A stretch of DNA of 64,000 nucleotides, taken from positions 1 to 64,000 of the forward strand of contig JADFGT010000003.1 of assembly GCA_022567555.1 (NCBI GenBank), given 5' to 3'. Of this stretch, positions 51,711 to 61,153 are shown piece after piece. Below the pieces are notes generated by a model, which had not been told where the DNA came from, ran no database searches, and saw only the letters and a list, made by a program, of their open reading frames with translations. The position numbers were made by a program, and so were the translations under genes. Source of the DNA: Armatimonadota bacterium. Lineage in GTDB: Bacteria > Armatimonadota > Fimbriimonadia > Fimbriimonadales > ATM1. Every line of letters starts with the position of its first letter. The first letter of the stretch is position 1.

Positions 51711-52616
51711 TCAGCGCGTTGATGGCCAATCGTATGTCTCGGAAGCCTCGATTGTCATCGTCGATTCGGCGCCCTCTAACTCATCCACTCCCGAGATGCT
51801 GTTTGTATACTCGATTTTCAGCCGCCTTGACAGGAGGCGTTTTCGTTCGACATCAATGTTGAGCGTCATCTGCCGAATCCTACCTTCAAGGAAGATTTGC
51901 ACAGATTGACCTTCAATAACTCCAGAGATGATAACCCGTATTCGCCCCTGGACGTGGACTTCAGCCACTCCATCCGCTAATGAGGCGAACGTGCCGGTCA
52001 CACGGCCATCCAGCACGTCCAAGGACATCTCTTCGCCTTCTTGGGAGAGACGTTTTACGCGTTGCTCGAAGGCGCCGCGAAACGCTTCAACCGGAACGTC
52101 CCACCGGGCGCCCACGTCCACGGAACCGGCCGGAAGCAGATCACGGCCCTGGTCGGGAGGGTCTAATCGTTCCAAGAGGGAGCGGACCGGAGCCGAGAGT
52201 TCTGCGGGTTCGATCACCCGCGTACCGCCGTCGCTGTACCGCAATCGAATCGGTTGGCCTGTGGGCAACTCTGGAAACGGCGTGACCGTTTCTTCTTCCC
52301 CCGGCGCCCGCGACCGCGTTTCACCCTCGGCGGAATCCAGAGTAAAGATCGCCTCGCGGACTCGACCGTCTCCTGACTGCGCCTCCACCCCGAAAGACCC
52401 ACGCAACCGTGTGGTGGAAATCGCCTCGAAGGCCTCTTCACCCTGTGCCACGTTTATCGTTAGGACCGCATCTATTCGCAATCCGGCCGTCACACCGGTT
52501 GGGAATTCGATCTGTAAGAGGGTAGCTGTCTCTTTCGCTGGCGCCGCATCGAGCCAACCGCCTGCCAGGCTCACCACCCAAACAATACTAATGGAGAACA
52601 GTACGCGCTTATTCAT
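51711..52616 (-). CDS. Secreted protein of unknown function
   Basis: 301 residues with a signal peptide (MNKRVLFSISIVWVVSLAGG). Strand-rich, with 'RIDAVLTINVAQGEEAFEAI' near 47 and 'GARWDVPVEAFRGAFEQRVK' near 170, the latter reminding of DUF6263-type proteins. Acidic overall. Its start overlaps the stop of the next upstream gene by 4 bases (ATGA), so it is the second gene of an operon with the Cys-rich membrane protein. The function of the pair is unknown. Confidence 0.65.
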   Translation of the reverse strand: MNKRVLFSISIVWVVSLAGGWLDAAPAKETATLLQIEFPTGVTAGLRIDAVLTINVAQGEEAFEAISTTRLRGSFGVEAQSGDGRVREAIFTLDSAEGETRSRAPGEEETVTPFPELPTGQPIRLRYSDGGTRVIEPAELSAPVRSLLERLDPPDQGRDLLPAGSVDVGARWDVPVEAFRGAFEQRVKRLSQEGEEMSLDVLDGRVTGTFASLADGVAEVHVQGRIRVIISGVIEGQSVQIFLEGRIRQMTLNIDVERKRLLSRRLKIEYTNSISGVDELEGAESTMTIEASETYDWPSTR

Positions 52617-53941
52617 AGTTCTTCACCACTCGTACACTCACAAGGAACGGACGACTTGCAGAAGCAGCTTTTATGGCCGCACTTGCAAGTATAGCTGTGG
52701 CTGCAACCGTCCTTACCGCGCTCGCCGATGCACCTGTAGCCCTTATTGTTGCAGCGCTTAACGTGCTCAATCGAAGCTTCATTCGCAAGAGCAGCAACCC
52801 CGCACACTACTCCAAGCCACCCGGCCGTCAATATGGCAGCAAGTCCACAGCCGATGACTAAAACCGCCCTGCTCCCCCATCGGTTAAAGGCAGATGCACC
52901 GTGTACCTCGCTACATAGTCGGTCCGGGCCGCAACTGCACGGGTCCGTCTGCATCTGAAAAAGTACGTTCGGGAGAACCTGCATTAAGAGGAAACTGTTA
53001 CCCACGAATGCGAACAATCTGTACTCGCCGACGCTGGCTGCCCGCAGCGTGACCATCGTCTCTGCGCCCTGCACCGGTACGTTGATGGCCGCGCCGTCCT
53101 CGATGAGCTCCTGGTCACCCTGAGGCTCAAAAACCACGACGTCTGAATCTTTTCTGATAGTGACGACGCTTCCCGGTGGAACGTCGGTCCGGACAGTCAC
53201 CTGAATCCGCTCTCCCCTGAAAGCGATGGGGCTCAGGCCGGCCAACTGGAGATCGCCGACCTGGACCTGGTGCCACTCGCTCTGGCTCTTGTCATCGTTG
53301 ACGGCCTGCATGCCGTACGGCCCGGACGGCAGTTCCTGGGTGTCCACCACCAGTTCGACCGGCGACCAAGCCTCCGGGGTGAGATGAGTGGGTTGTCCCT
53401 CCTTATCCACCACGCGTATAAATGACCCTACATCGAACCCAGTTCCAAGATGCCGTGTTTCCGGACTCTTGCGCATGAACTTGGAAGGCTCTCGAAGAAC
53501 GGGTTTATCCGGCGTCTGGGTCAGGGCGATGACAATCAGCGATATCCCTAAAGCGGGGATGACCCAGTCACCTGAACGTTCAGGCGCCTTGGCGACCACC
53601 CTCCCTTCGGCGTCAGCCGTCACTTCCTGACCGTCTATGTCTATGACTACGCCCGACGCCATAGCTCCGTCCTGTTCGTATAACCGAACGCCGAAATCCT
53701 CACCGGCGACCACCACACGGGGCGCAACAACCTTGTGTTCCTGTGTGCTGCCTGGCCGCGCACCGGGCACGCTTGATGCCTCCGCGAAGGAGAGGGTGTT
53801 ATACCAACCGAGACTTCCAGCGGGCTGGAAAGGCCTCAAACCTGCATTTTCATAGGAGGCAGCCACCTCCTGGCTCGGAGCGGGCATCCCCGCGGACAAA
53901 CTGATTAGCGAAACGACTAGCGCGTAGCAGACCCCATTCAT
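52613..53941 (-). CDS. Membrane protein with Cys-rich C-terminal domain
   Basis: 442 residues from the ATG at 53941, with AGGAGGGATGAG before it. A signal sequence (YALVVSLISLSAG) leads into an extracytoplasmic strand-rich domain, with a hydrophobic stretch near 140-155 ('WVIPALGISLIVIALTQ'). A second hydrophobic segment (about 360-385, 'AVLVIGCGLAAILTAGWLGV') precedes a tail with about a dozen cysteines: 'CNNKGYRCIGERGKDGC', 'YTCKCGHKSCFCKSSVPCEC'. The tail looks like a metal-binding or disulphide-rich knuckle domain. No family was recognised. First gene of the pair with 51711. Confidence 0.65.
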   Translation of the reverse strand: MNGVCYALVVSLISLSAGMPAPSQEVAASYENAGLRPFQPAGSLGWYNTLSFAEASSVPGARPGSTQEHKVVAPRVVVAGEDFGVRLYEQDGAMASGVVIDIDGQEVTADAEGRVVAKAPERSGDWVIPALGISLIVIALTQTPDKPVLREPSKFMRKSPETRHLGTGFDVGSFIRVVDKEGQPTHLTPEAWSPVELVVDTQELPSGPYGMQAVNDDKSQSEWHQVQVGDLQLAGLSPIAFRGERIQVTVRTDVPPGSVVTIRKDSDVVVFEPQGDQELIEDGAAINVPVQGAETMVTLRAASVGEYRLFAFVGNSFLLMQVLPNVLFQMQTDPCSCGPDRLCSEVHGASAFNRWGSRAVLVIGCGLAAILTAGWLGVVCGVAALANEASIEHVKRCNNKGYRCIGERGKDGCSHSYTCKCGHKSCFCKSSVPCECTSGEEL

Positions 53942-54110
53942 CTCATCCCTCCTGCAACACCACAATTATACGCGTGTTCCGGGCGCCCTTCACGACTCTG
54001 CCGATGGACCCCGAATCACCCCAGCGATGAACCGTGACTATACAACAATCTGCGGTCGCATTTGCCAATAGGGCCTTCGGTAATGTCCTAATTGGCAGAC
54101 AATCCGCCGA

Positions 54111-54235
54111 TTATGCCAAGAACGAGGCCGTGAGAGCGGCTTGGGGGCCGTCTACCGGGGAGATGCGCAGCACAACATAGAACCGCCGGCGATTTAGTTC
54201 GGGACAGGTTCGGACCAGGCGTAGCAGAGTCGGGC
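54111..54235 (-). pseudogene. Decayed copy of the small gene at 2856
   Basis: Two minus-strand frames match the C-terminus of the 2856 gene: 'ARLCYAWSEPVPN' in one frame and 'LNRRRFYVVLRISPVDGPQA' in the next, with one base missing at the join (CCGAACTAAATCGCC against CCGGACTCTAACAGGCGCC). It ends at the TAA 54111-54113. The upstream half of the gene is missing. A remnant of a dispersed small gene or element. Confidence 0.65.
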
Positions 54236-54261
54236 CGTCCTCCGGAACGGCCCGGCGTTTT
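54231..54261 (+). terminator. Stem-loop with T run
   Basis: CGGGCCGT (54231-54238), loop CCTCCGGA, ACGGCCCG (54247-54254), then GCGTTTTCC. It sits 34 bases before the DHDPS-family ATG, so it may terminate a transcript from the decayed copy or act as an attenuator. Confidence 0.5.
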
Positions 54262-54294
54262 CCGTCCGTCCGGATAGGCCATCATCAGCCCAAC

Positions 54295-55146
54295 ATGCTC
54301 ACCGGAGCCTACACCGCGCTCGTCACACCGTTCGACTCTAATGGCGAAATAGACTTCCCTGCCGTCGCCCGTCTCCTTGCTTGGCACGAGCACAGCGGCA
54401 TGGACGGCGTGCTAATCGCCGGAACAAACGGCGAGGGACCGAGCCTTTCGGCCGTCGAGAAGCGCGACCTGGTCCGCGCCGCCGTCGAGCACGCAGGGAA
54501 TCTCAAGGTCATAGCGGGCCTCGGCACTCCCTCGCTCACAGAGGCGATCTGGCTCTCGGACCAGGCACAGAAGGCGGGCGCCGCCGCTTCGCTCGTTCTG
54601 CCGCCCTATTACTTCCCGGCGACTGAATCAGGAATCGAACAATGGTTCCGGGCCCTGTTGGAAAGCAGTGACCTGCCGTGCATTCTATACAACTTTCCGA
54701 AGACAACCGGCGTCACGCTTTCGCCCGCTCTGCTCAGAAACGTTTTCACCTATCCGCACGCTGTCGGGGTCAAGGACAGTTCGGGCGACCCCGACCTCTT
54801 GACGGCATATCTGGAGGTCGCCAAAGAGAAGCAAAGGATCATCTTGGTCGGCGACGAACGGCTGCTCCTAAGGGCGTTGCGAAATGGGGGGGCGGGCACG
54901 ATCAGCGGGCTCGCAAACAGCCTGCCCGTGCTCGTCTCCCGCCAGGTCCGCGAACGCTCGGATACGTTTCAACAACTGATTGACGAGGCCGTCGCGGCAC
55001 TGAAGAAACACCCGCAGCCCGCAGTCCATAAATGCGTCTTGGATCACAGAGGTCTGCCCGGAGGCCCCATGCGCCCGCCGCTGGAGCCTCTCTCACACGA
55101 TGCCGCCGAGGAAGTGTGCCGCTTTATTGACAGATTTGGCTTCTGA
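54295..55146 (+). CDS. DHDPS-family aldolase, not the lysine-pathway copy
   Basis: 283 residues. The Schiff-base Lys is in 'AVGVKDSSGDPDLL', the Tyr in 'CILYNFPKTTGVTL', and the first motif reads GTNGEG (Thr-Asn) where DapA has Thr-Thr. It belongs to the DHDPS/NAL superfamily, which cleaves or joins pyruvate to aldehydes. The true dapA is at 37789 beside asd, so this copy probably acts on another substrate, such as a sugar acid or hydroxyproline-derived compound. It stands alone on the plus strand. Start is the ATG at 54295. Confidence 0.88.
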   Translation: MLTGAYTALVTPFDSNGEIDFPAVARLLAWHEHSGMDGVLIAGTNGEGPSLSAVEKRDLVRAAVEHAGNLKVIAGLGTPSLTEAIWLSDQAQKAGAAASLVLPPYYFPATESGIEQWFRALLESSDLPCILYNFPKTTGVTLSPALLRNVFTYPHAVGVKDSSGDPDLLTAYLEVAKEKQRIILVGDERLLLRALRNGGAGTISGLANSLPVLVSRQVRERSDTFQQLIDEAVAALKKHPQPAVHKCVLDHRGLPGGPMRPPLEPLSHDAAEEVCRFIDRFGF

Positions 55147-55331
55147 GCCGGGCCTGCGTCAATGGGTGGCCGCAACCTGTGTACGGGCGACTCGACCGGA
55201 GGAGGCTGGAATCAACGTGCGCGGCCGAGAGTCGCCCAGACCGGGCCCATCGAAACACACTGACGCGCCCCCTGCGCGGGGCAGGGCGTGCGGGACGGCT
55301 GAATCCGGCAGCCTCTCTTGAATGTGACGGG

Positions 55332-55387
55332 TGCCGGGCCTGTCCAGCGGAATCCACCTGAGGGCGATCCCGACAGGCGGCCCGGCA
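55332..55387 (+). ncRNA. Long stem-loop, candidate structured RNA
   Basis: TGCCGGGCC (55332-55340) pairs perfectly with GGCCCGGCA (55379-55387), and TGTC (55341-55344) with GACA (55372-55375), around a 27-base loop. It lies in a long gap upstream of a terminator. The RNA class is not recognised and it may be a repeat instead. Confidence 0.35.
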
Positions 55388-55619
55388 ATACTGCGTGCTC
55401 ATTTGCCAGACTTGCACCGGGGTTTGGTTCTGCGGCGACGAAGGAATCGTCTCATGCGCCAGGCTGCGCGGCAGTGGCAACCGGAAGAAGGCGCAGCGCA
55501 GAAAGTGTAAGGCTCTCGGCTGCACGCACGGCGGAGGCTCAGCCTGCGGTCACTGGTGGTGCGATTGCGCCTGGGGCCGATGCGTCTGCTAAGCGCCGCC
55601 CGCCCTTAACCCCCGAGCA

Positions 55620-55657
55620 GAGCCGCGACCCTCCCCACGGGTCGCGGCTCTTGTTTG
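55620..55657 (+). terminator. Strong rho-independent-type terminator
   Basis: GAGCCGCGACCC (55620-55631), loop TCCCCAC (55632-55638), GGGTCGCGGCTC (55639-55650), then TTGTTTG. The stem has 12 perfect pairs. It closes a plus-strand transcript before the ABC exporter. Confidence 0.75.
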
Positions 55658-55718
55658 CAGCGCGTCCGCTGAACCGAAAACGGAAATCCGAAAACCCACT
55701 TGATGTACACTCTCACCC

Positions 55719-56597
55719 ATGCGCGCCGAGCTGAAGGAACTGTGGCGGTATCGCGAACTGCTGTGGACCTTCGTGATCCGCGAACTCCGCATCAGGTACA
55801 AAAACTCGATCCTCGGCTTCTTCTGGTCCATCCTGAACCCGCTCGCCATCGTGCTCGTGATGACGGTCGTGTTCAAGTTTGTGATGAACCAGGACATACC
55901 GAACTACAGCGCTTACATCTTAGCCGCCTACCTCCCGTTCATGTTCTTCCAACTCTCGCTGATGGACTCGTCGCAGTCAGTGCTTATACAGATTGACCTC
56001 CTAAAGAAGATCTATTTCCCTCGCGAAATCCTCCCCATCGGATCAGTCATCGCCAACTTCATCCATTTCGTGCTGGCAATGGTCATCTTCTTTGTCTATC
56101 TTCTCGCCATCTGGCTCATTAATCCGGGCGATCCTCCATTTAGAATCACGGCGCTCTACCTCCCGTTCCTGATGGTCATCCAGTTCTGTCTCACTCTCGG
56201 CATATCGCTTTATGTGTCTGCCTTAAACACATTCTACGAGGACGTGAAGTATATCGTAAACGTTGGTCTCTACCTCTTGTTCTTCTTGTGCCCTGTCATC
56301 TATTTCAGTGAGCAGGTGCTATATGCGGAGAAGATTCCGGAGGAGATGCGGGGAACGGTTTACACCCTGTATCATCTCAACCCGATCTCCATGCTGATGA
56401 CCGCGTATCGCAAGATTATCCTCGACCCGCAGCCCCTGCCTGCGCTGCGGGGCCCGGACTCGGATGTAACTGTGCTTCCAAGCCTGCCTCTGGACCTTCC
56501 CCTCCTTGCGGTGGCGGCCGCCGTCAGCGTTGCGTCGCTCATCTTCGGCTACTGGTACTTCAATCTCAAGAAGTGGCAATTCGTGGAGAGGCCATGA
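55719..56597 (+). CDS. ABC-2 type exporter permease (polysaccharide type)
   Basis: 292 residues with six membrane helices. The start 'LWRYRELLWTFVIRELRIRY' and 'NSILGFFWSILNPL' are the interfacial helix and first transmembrane segment of the ABC2_membrane/TagG-Wzm family. 'PREILPIGSVIANFIHF' and 'LYHLNPISMLMTAYRKIILD' are further conserved loops. With the ATPase that overlaps its stop by four bases, it moves lipid-linked surface polysaccharide (O antigen, teichoic-type or capsule) across the inner membrane. No biosynthesis genes are beside it. Confidence 0.92.
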   Translation: MRAELKELWRYRELLWTFVIRELRIRYKNSILGFFWSILNPLAIVLVMTVVFKFVMNQDIPNYSAYILAAYLPFMFFQLSLMDSSQSVLIQIDLLKKIYFPREILPIGSVIANFIHFVLAMVIFFVYLLAIWLINPGDPPFRITALYLPFLMVIQFCLTLGISLYVSALNTFYEDVKYIVNVGLYLLFFLCPVIYFSEQVLYAEKIPEEMRGTVYTLYHLNPISMLMTAYRKIILDPQPLPALRGPDSDVTVLPSLPLDLPLLAVAAAVSVASLIFGYWYFNLKKWQFVERP

Positions 56598-57382
56598 ACG
56601 AAGTCGCCATCCGAGTCCGCAACCTCGTCAAGGAGTTCGACCTCATCCACTCGGGCTACTCCTCGCTGAAAGGGATGCTCCTTTGGTGGAAGCACAGAAG
56701 GCGCGAGACAGTCCGGGCGCTCAAGGGCGTCTCCCTGGAAGTGCGAAAAGGCGAGTGCGTCGGCGTCATCGGCAAGAACGGCGCTGGCAAGAGCACGCTA
56801 CTCGGCGTTTTGGCCCGCGTCTATAAACCGAACTCAGGCGAAGTGGAACTGAACGGTCGCGTCGCGCCGCTTCTGGAACTGGGCGCTGGTTTCCACCCCG
56901 ATCTGACGGGTTATGAAAACGTGTTCTTCAACGGCGTGATCCTGGGTCTCACGCGGAAGCAAGTGGACGAAAGAATGGACCAGATCGTCGCATTCAGCGA
57001 GATCGGCGATTACATGGATGCGCCTGTTCGCACCTATTCGAGCGGCATGGTGCTCCGCCTCGGATTCAGCGTTGCGATCCATGTGGACGCTTCGATTCTC
57101 TTGGTGGACGAAGCGCTTGCGGTGGGCGATATCGAGTTCCAGCGCAATTGCCTGCAGAGAATCAGCGAGTTCCAGCGCGCGGGGGGGGCGATTCTGTTCG
57201 TTTCGCACGACATGCGGGCGGTGCGCCAGGCCGCATCCCGGGTCATCTGGATGCGAGAGGGCGAGGTGGAGATGGACGGCCCGACCGAAGAGGTCGTCTC
57301 CGCCTACGAGCGCTCAAGCGAACATCAGGGTCCGGCCGGGACGCCCGAGGAGCGTGGATTGCCGATAGACGAGCGACGATAG
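56594..57382 (+). CDS. ABC-2 exporter ATP-binding protein (Wzt/TagH type)
   Basis: 262 residues from the ATG at 56594 (ATGA overlap with the permease). Walker A is 'GKNGAGKSTLLG', the signature motif 'YSSGMVLRLGFSVAIH', Walker B 'ILLVDEALAVGD' and the switch His 'FVSHDM'. 'SGYSSLKGMLLWWKHRRRET' near the start is typical of the TagH/Wzt class. The chain ends soon after the nucleotide-binding domain (about 262 residues), so the C-terminal carbohydrate-binding domain of Wzt is absent. A GTCGCC-type repeat begins about 12 bases after the stop. Confidence 0.93.
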   Translation: MNEVAIRVRNLVKEFDLIHSGYSSLKGMLLWWKHRRRETVRALKGVSLEVRKGECVGVIGKNGAGKSTLLGVLARVYKPNSGEVELNGRVAPLLELGAGFHPDLTGYENVFFNGVILGLTRKQVDERMDQIVAFSEIGDYMDAPVRTYSSGMVLRLGFSVAIHVDASILLVDEALAVGDIEFQRNCLQRISEFQRAGGAILFVSHDMRAVRQAASRVIWMREGEVEMDGPTEEVVSAYERSSEHQGPAGTPEERGLPIDERR

Positions 57383-57393
57383 AGTCACTCACC

Positions 57394-57420
57394 AGTCGCC
57401 GGTCGTCAGTCGTCAGTCGC
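57394..57420. repeat. GTCGCC repeat element
   Basis: AGTCGCCGGTCGTCAGTCGT then CAGTCGC. Same family as the elements at 49999 and inside glyQ. Confidence 0.7.
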
Positions 57421-57422
57421 TC

Positions 57423-58160
57423 CTACTGGCACCCGTTCGGCGGCGGGGGAGGAGGGCCGGATCGGTTGTCTAAGAAGATCGGGTCGCCCATAACGCTGGT
57501 TACGTCGGTCTGAAGCGGCTGGCTCAGAACCATAATCGCGTGGCAGTTCTGAATCATGGCGCTGTAGCGAACCGTTCGGTACACCCACTCGTTGTAGTAT
57601 TCCACCTGCCAGCCGCCCACCACCAGGTTGACCTTAGTCGCCGTAATGGGCACCGATGCCAAGAAACTGCCGTCAGCCATCGTCTGTGCAAGGCCGACCT
57701 GCGTGTTCGCGTCGTCATAGAACGCGACCAAAACGAACGGTATCCCCAGGAAGGTAGAACCGTCTCGAACGAACCCGCTCACCCACGCCTGTCTCGGTTT
57801 CGTCACGATGTCGAGGGACTCGACCGTTTCCGTTCGGTACATGGCGTTGATCCTCGCCGAGCCGACGCCGGTGACGGGAAGCGCCCCACTCGGGCCGAGT
57901 GTCCCTGGGACCCCCTGCACATTCGTCATGCTCCAGCCGTCCGCCGTCAAGACGAACCGGCGCGATCCCGCGTCGTAGCCGGCGAGTACAAACTGCACCA
58001 CCTCCCCAACGATCAGGTTCAGCGGATCGCGCCCCGGCAGTTCGACCTGTATCAGAACAAACGTGGGCAACCCGGCGCCGCCGCCGCCGCCGCAGCCCAC
58101 CAGAAGCAGCATCGGCATCAGCAGCCCCAGCAGAAGAGACCTCATTCTCAAACTGTTCAC
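57423..58160 (-). CDS. Lipoprotein of unknown function
   Basis: 245 residues. A signal sequence with lipobox 'LLLGLLMPMLLLVGC' is followed by a Gly tract. The mature region has strands typical of Ig-like or carboxypeptidase-regulatory folds ('AWVSGFVRDGSTFLGIPFVL', 'GSFLASVPITATKVNLVVGG'). The C-terminus is Pro-rich. It is envelope-anchored. Convergent with the ABC exporter; no family was named. Confidence 0.72.
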   Translation of the reverse strand: MNSLRMRSLLLGLLMPMLLLVGCGGGGGAGLPTFVLIQVELPGRDPLNLIVGEVVQFVLAGYDAGSRRFVLTADGWSMTNVQGVPGTLGPSGALPVTGVGSARINAMYRTETVESLDIVTKPRQAWVSGFVRDGSTFLGIPFVLVAFYDDANTQVGLAQTMADGSFLASVPITATKVNLVVGGWQVEYYNEWVYRTVRYSAMIQNCHAIMVLSQPLQTDVTSVMGDPIFLDNRSGPPPPPPNGCQ

Positions 58161-58483
58161 CTTCCACGCTGCGGACGCCGTCGCGGCCGCAACTTGATCA
58201 CAGTATAGACGCCCGACAGCGGTTGCCGTGTTCGACCATTCTTGAGTACCCGGAAGCGGCCCGGCGCCGCCCCGGGCGGGTACAATCTCACGAGTTCCCT
58301 TGCCGCCTCAGACGGCCGCGCGCCGGGTGCGTTGCCGGCCCCGCCCAGGCGTCCGAAGCGGAGTTTCCTGCTTGTCTACACCCATGCCCGCTCCCTTGCC
58401 CGGGGGAGCCCGGAGGGGCGGACGCCGGGGGAGGCTGCGGCCCAAGCCCGAGGGACGAAAAGAACCGAATACCGGAGAAGAAA

Positions 58484-60946
58484 TTGCCCGAACCAGAAAT
58501 CAACGAACGATCGATACAGGTCGCCGACGAGATGGCCCGCTCCTACGTGAACTACGCGATGAGCGTCATCATCGCGCGTGCCCTGCCGGACGTCCGCGAC
58601 GGGTTGAAACCGGTCCAGAGGCGCATTCTTTACACAATGCGAGAGGGCAACTGGACCCCAGAGAATCGAGCCACAAAGTGCGCAAAGATTTGCGGGGACT
58701 GCCAGGGCAACTACCATCCCCACGGCCAGGAGGTCATCTACCCTGCGCTCGTGCGCCTCGGACAAGACTTCAGCCTGCGCTATCCGCTGGTTGACCCCCA
58801 AGGAAACTTCGGAAGCGTTGACGGCGACCCGCCCGCAGCCATGCGCTACACGGAGGCCCGCCTGACCCCGATAGCCATGGAGATGCTCGAAGACATCGAG
58901 CGCGAGACCGTGGACTGGACTGAAACTTATTCCCAGGAGCGCAACGAGCCCCTTTACCTGCCGGGAAAGTTCCCGAACCTTCTCTGCAACGGCACCACGG
59001 GCATCGCCGTCGGCATGGCCACCAACATGCCGCCGCACAACCTGAGCGAAGTGGTTGAAGCGACCCTGCTGAGGATGGATAAGCCGAACTGCACGATCGA
59101 AGAGATCTTGGAGGTTCTCCCCGGTCCGGACTTTCCCACTTACGGCGTCATCCTCGGAACCCGAGAGATTAGGAACATGTATGAGACCGGCCGCGGCCGG
59201 CTGACGATGCAGGCGAAAACGGCGATCGAGCCAAAGGACGGCGGGCGCAGCGTCATCGTCGTTACGGAGATCCCTTACCAGGTCAACAAGTCAAACCTGA
59301 TACAGCAGATCGCCAACATTATACGAACTCGCAAGATGGAAGCCGTCGCGAATGTCGAAGACTTCAGCGACCGGCACGGTATGCGCGTCGAAATCACCAT
59401 CAAGCGGGATGGAAACCCGAATAAAGCGCTGAATTACCTTATAAAACACACCTCTTTGCGCACGACCTTCGGCGCAATCATGCTCAGCCTCATTGACGGA
59501 GTGCCGCGCGTCGCACCGGTCACGCAACTTCTGGACGAGTTCATCCGCCTTCGTCAAAGCGTCATACAGCGGCGCACCCGGTTCGATCTGAACCGGTCGC
59601 TGGAAGAAGCGCACATCAGCGAGGGCTACCAGATTGCCCGGGCAAACCTCGAAGAAGTCATCCGAGTAATCCGAAACGCGGAGGACCCCGAAACGGCACG
59701 ACAGGAACTCGTGCGCCGGTTCCGCATGACCATGTTTCAGGCGAACGTGATCCTGAACATGCAACTCCGCCGGCTAACCAAGTTGGAGCAGCGGAAGTTG
59801 GAGGAGGAATATAAGCGCATCCTCCGTCGCGTGGCGGACTTGATGGACATTCTCTCCGACTCGGAGCGCGCCGACCGCATCCTGCGCGAAGAACTGAAGG
59901 TACTACGCAAGAAGTACGGCGACGAACGCAGAACCAAGATCATCCCGGTCGAGCCGGGCGAGATGAGCGACGAGGACATGATTCCCGATGAAGACGCGAT
60001 CATCTCCATCAGCCGCGACGGATACATCAAGCGCGTGAGCATAGACGCCTACCGCAGCCAGCGGCGCGGCGGCAAGGGCGTCGTCGGCCAGAGCATCAAG
60101 GAGATGGATGAGGTCGCAAACCTGTTCCAGCTCACTACGCACCAGGTCATCCTCTTCTTCACCGACCGCGGACGCGTATTTCGGCTCAAGGCATACGAAA
60201 TACCTGAGTCGGGCCGCTATGCCAAGGGAACGCCGGTCATCAACTACATCCAGATCGAGAGCGGCGAGCGCGTCACAGCAACCGTCACCGTACGCGACGT
60301 CGCCGGAGATGGCTACCTCGTAATGGTCACTAAGGGCGGCGAGGTCAAACGCACACCCATAAGCAACTTCCAGAACATCAGGTCCAACGGCATCCGTGCG
60401 TTCGACATCGAAGAGGGCGACCGGCTCGACTGGGTCATGCGCAGCACCGGCGACCAAGACGTCATCATCATCACGCGCAACGGCATGAGCATCCGCTTCA
60501 ACGAAAGTCAACTTAGAGGCCGCAGCCGCGCCGCGGGCGGCGTCCGTGGCATCCGTCTGCGAAAGGGCGACAGAGTCGTGGCCTCAATGCTTGTCGAAGA
60601 CCCGGACCGCAGCGTCCTCGTCGTCGGCGAAATGGGCCTCGGCAAGCGCACACCGTTGTCCGACTACCGTCCACAGAATCGCGGCGGAAAAGGTCTGGTC
60701 ACGATGAACGTGACCAAGAAGACGGGCAAGGTCGTGGGGGCGAAGATCGTGGACGATTCGGACCGGCTCGTCATGATGACTACGAAGGGGCAAGCGATCC
60801 GCCTGCGCGTGAATGAGATTCGCACTGTCGGCCGAATCGCCCAAGGCGTGAAACTCATCAACTTAGCTGAGAGCGACCGGGTCGCGAGCGTCGCCCGCCT
60901 TGTCAAGTACAGCGATAAGGGCGACGCGGACGAGACGACGGATTAG
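58484..60946 (+). CDS. gyrA: DNA gyrase subunit A
   Basis: 820 residues from a TTG at 58484, chosen because GGAGAAG lies before it and no ATG precedes the conserved start ([20 protein letters not shown]). The catalytic tyrosine is Y122 in '[10 protein letters not shown]'. The GyrA box '[10 protein letters not shown]' and the C-terminal six-blade pinwheel are present, which sets it apart from ParC. It introduces negative supercoils with GyrB. In the quinolone region, positions 82, 83 and 87 are Gln, Glu and Pro ([10 protein letters not shown]) instead of Asp, Ser and Asp in E. coli. The long upstream extension of the frame is rejected as non-coding. Confidence 0.96.
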   Translation: MPEPEINERSIQVADEMARSYVNYAMSVIIARALPDVRDGLKPVQRRILYTMREGNWTPENRATKCAKICGDCQGNYHPHGQEVIYPALVRLGQDFSLRYPLVDPQGNFGSVDGDPPAAMRYTEARLTPIAMEMLEDIERETVDWTETYSQERNEPLYLPGKFPNLLCNGTTGIAVGMATNMPPHNLSEVVEATLLRMDKPNCTIEEILEVLPGPDFPTYGVILGTREIRNMYETGRGRLTMQAKTAIEPKDGGRSVIVVTEIPYQVNKSNLIQQIANIIRTRKMEAVANVEDFSDRHGMRVEITIKRDGNPNKALNYLIKHTSLRTTFGAIMLSLIDGVPRVAPVTQLLDEFIRLRQSVIQRRTRFDLNRSLEEAHISEGYQIARANLEEVIRVIRNAEDPETARQELVRRFRMTMFQANVILNMQLRRLTKLEQRKLEEEYKRILRRVADLMDILSDSERADRILREELKVLRKKYGDERRTKIIPVEPGEMSDEDMIPDEDAIISISRDGYIKRVSIDAYRSQRRGGKGVVGQSIKEMDEVANLFQLTTHQVILFFTDRGRVFRLKAYEIPESGRYAKGTPVINYIQIESGERVTATVTVRDVAGDGYLVMVTKGGEVKRTPISNFQNIRSNGIRAFDIEEGDRLDWVMRSTGDQDVIIITRNGMSIRFNESQLRGRSRAAGGVRGIRLRKGDRVVASMLVEDPDRSVLVVGEMGLGKRTPLSDYRPQNRGGKGLVTMNVTKKTGKVVGAKIVDDSDRLVMMTTKGQAIRLRVNEIRTVGRIAQGVKLINLAESDRVASVARLVKYSDKGDADETTD

Positions 60947-61153
60947 AGGTCGCGCGTCGCGCTCGCTGGGCGGTCCGGCCGGGCTTTCGAGGCCCTAACC
61001 GGACTCGACGTCCCTGCGTCCATCCGGCCGGAGAACCGGACAGAATCGCTCCTCGGCCCAAAAAAACCTACCGGTGCGGAGCCAAAGTGTCGTATACTTA
61101 GAGCTGCAAAGAGCAGGTCTGGCCGCATCGGCCGTTCGTAAGGGAGGCAGGTC
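60947..61153. other. Intergenic region before the CRTAC1 gene
   Basis: 207 bases, GC-rich. It contains an 'AAAAAACC' run and ends in the ribosome site AGGGAGGCAGG before the ATG at 61154. No hairpin was recognised with confidence. Confidence 0.4.

Larger units (their letters stand above)
55147..55718. other. Gap with structured, GC-rich non-coding sequence
   Basis: 572 bases between the DHDPS gene and the ABC exporter. It contains a long stem-loop (55332-55387) and a strong terminator (55620-55657). A 65-codon frame (55395-55592) with eleven Cys ends 27 bases before the terminator; its composition is extreme and I do not claim it as a gene. Nothing else is supported. Confidence 0.5.

Noticed and set aside
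55124-55525. 133-residue minus-strand frame in the gap
   Set aside because: Extreme Arg/Pro/Ala composition and no homology signs; only the stem-loop and terminator are supported there.
55395-55592. 65-codon Cys-rich frame before the terminator
   Set aside because: Eleven Cys and a nearby terminator are suggestive, but there is no ribosome site or known family; kept as an observation only.
57899-58483. Long upstream extension of the gyrA frame
   Set aside because: It runs antisense through a lipoprotein gene and has no GyrA similarity; the TTG at 58484 has a ribosome site.
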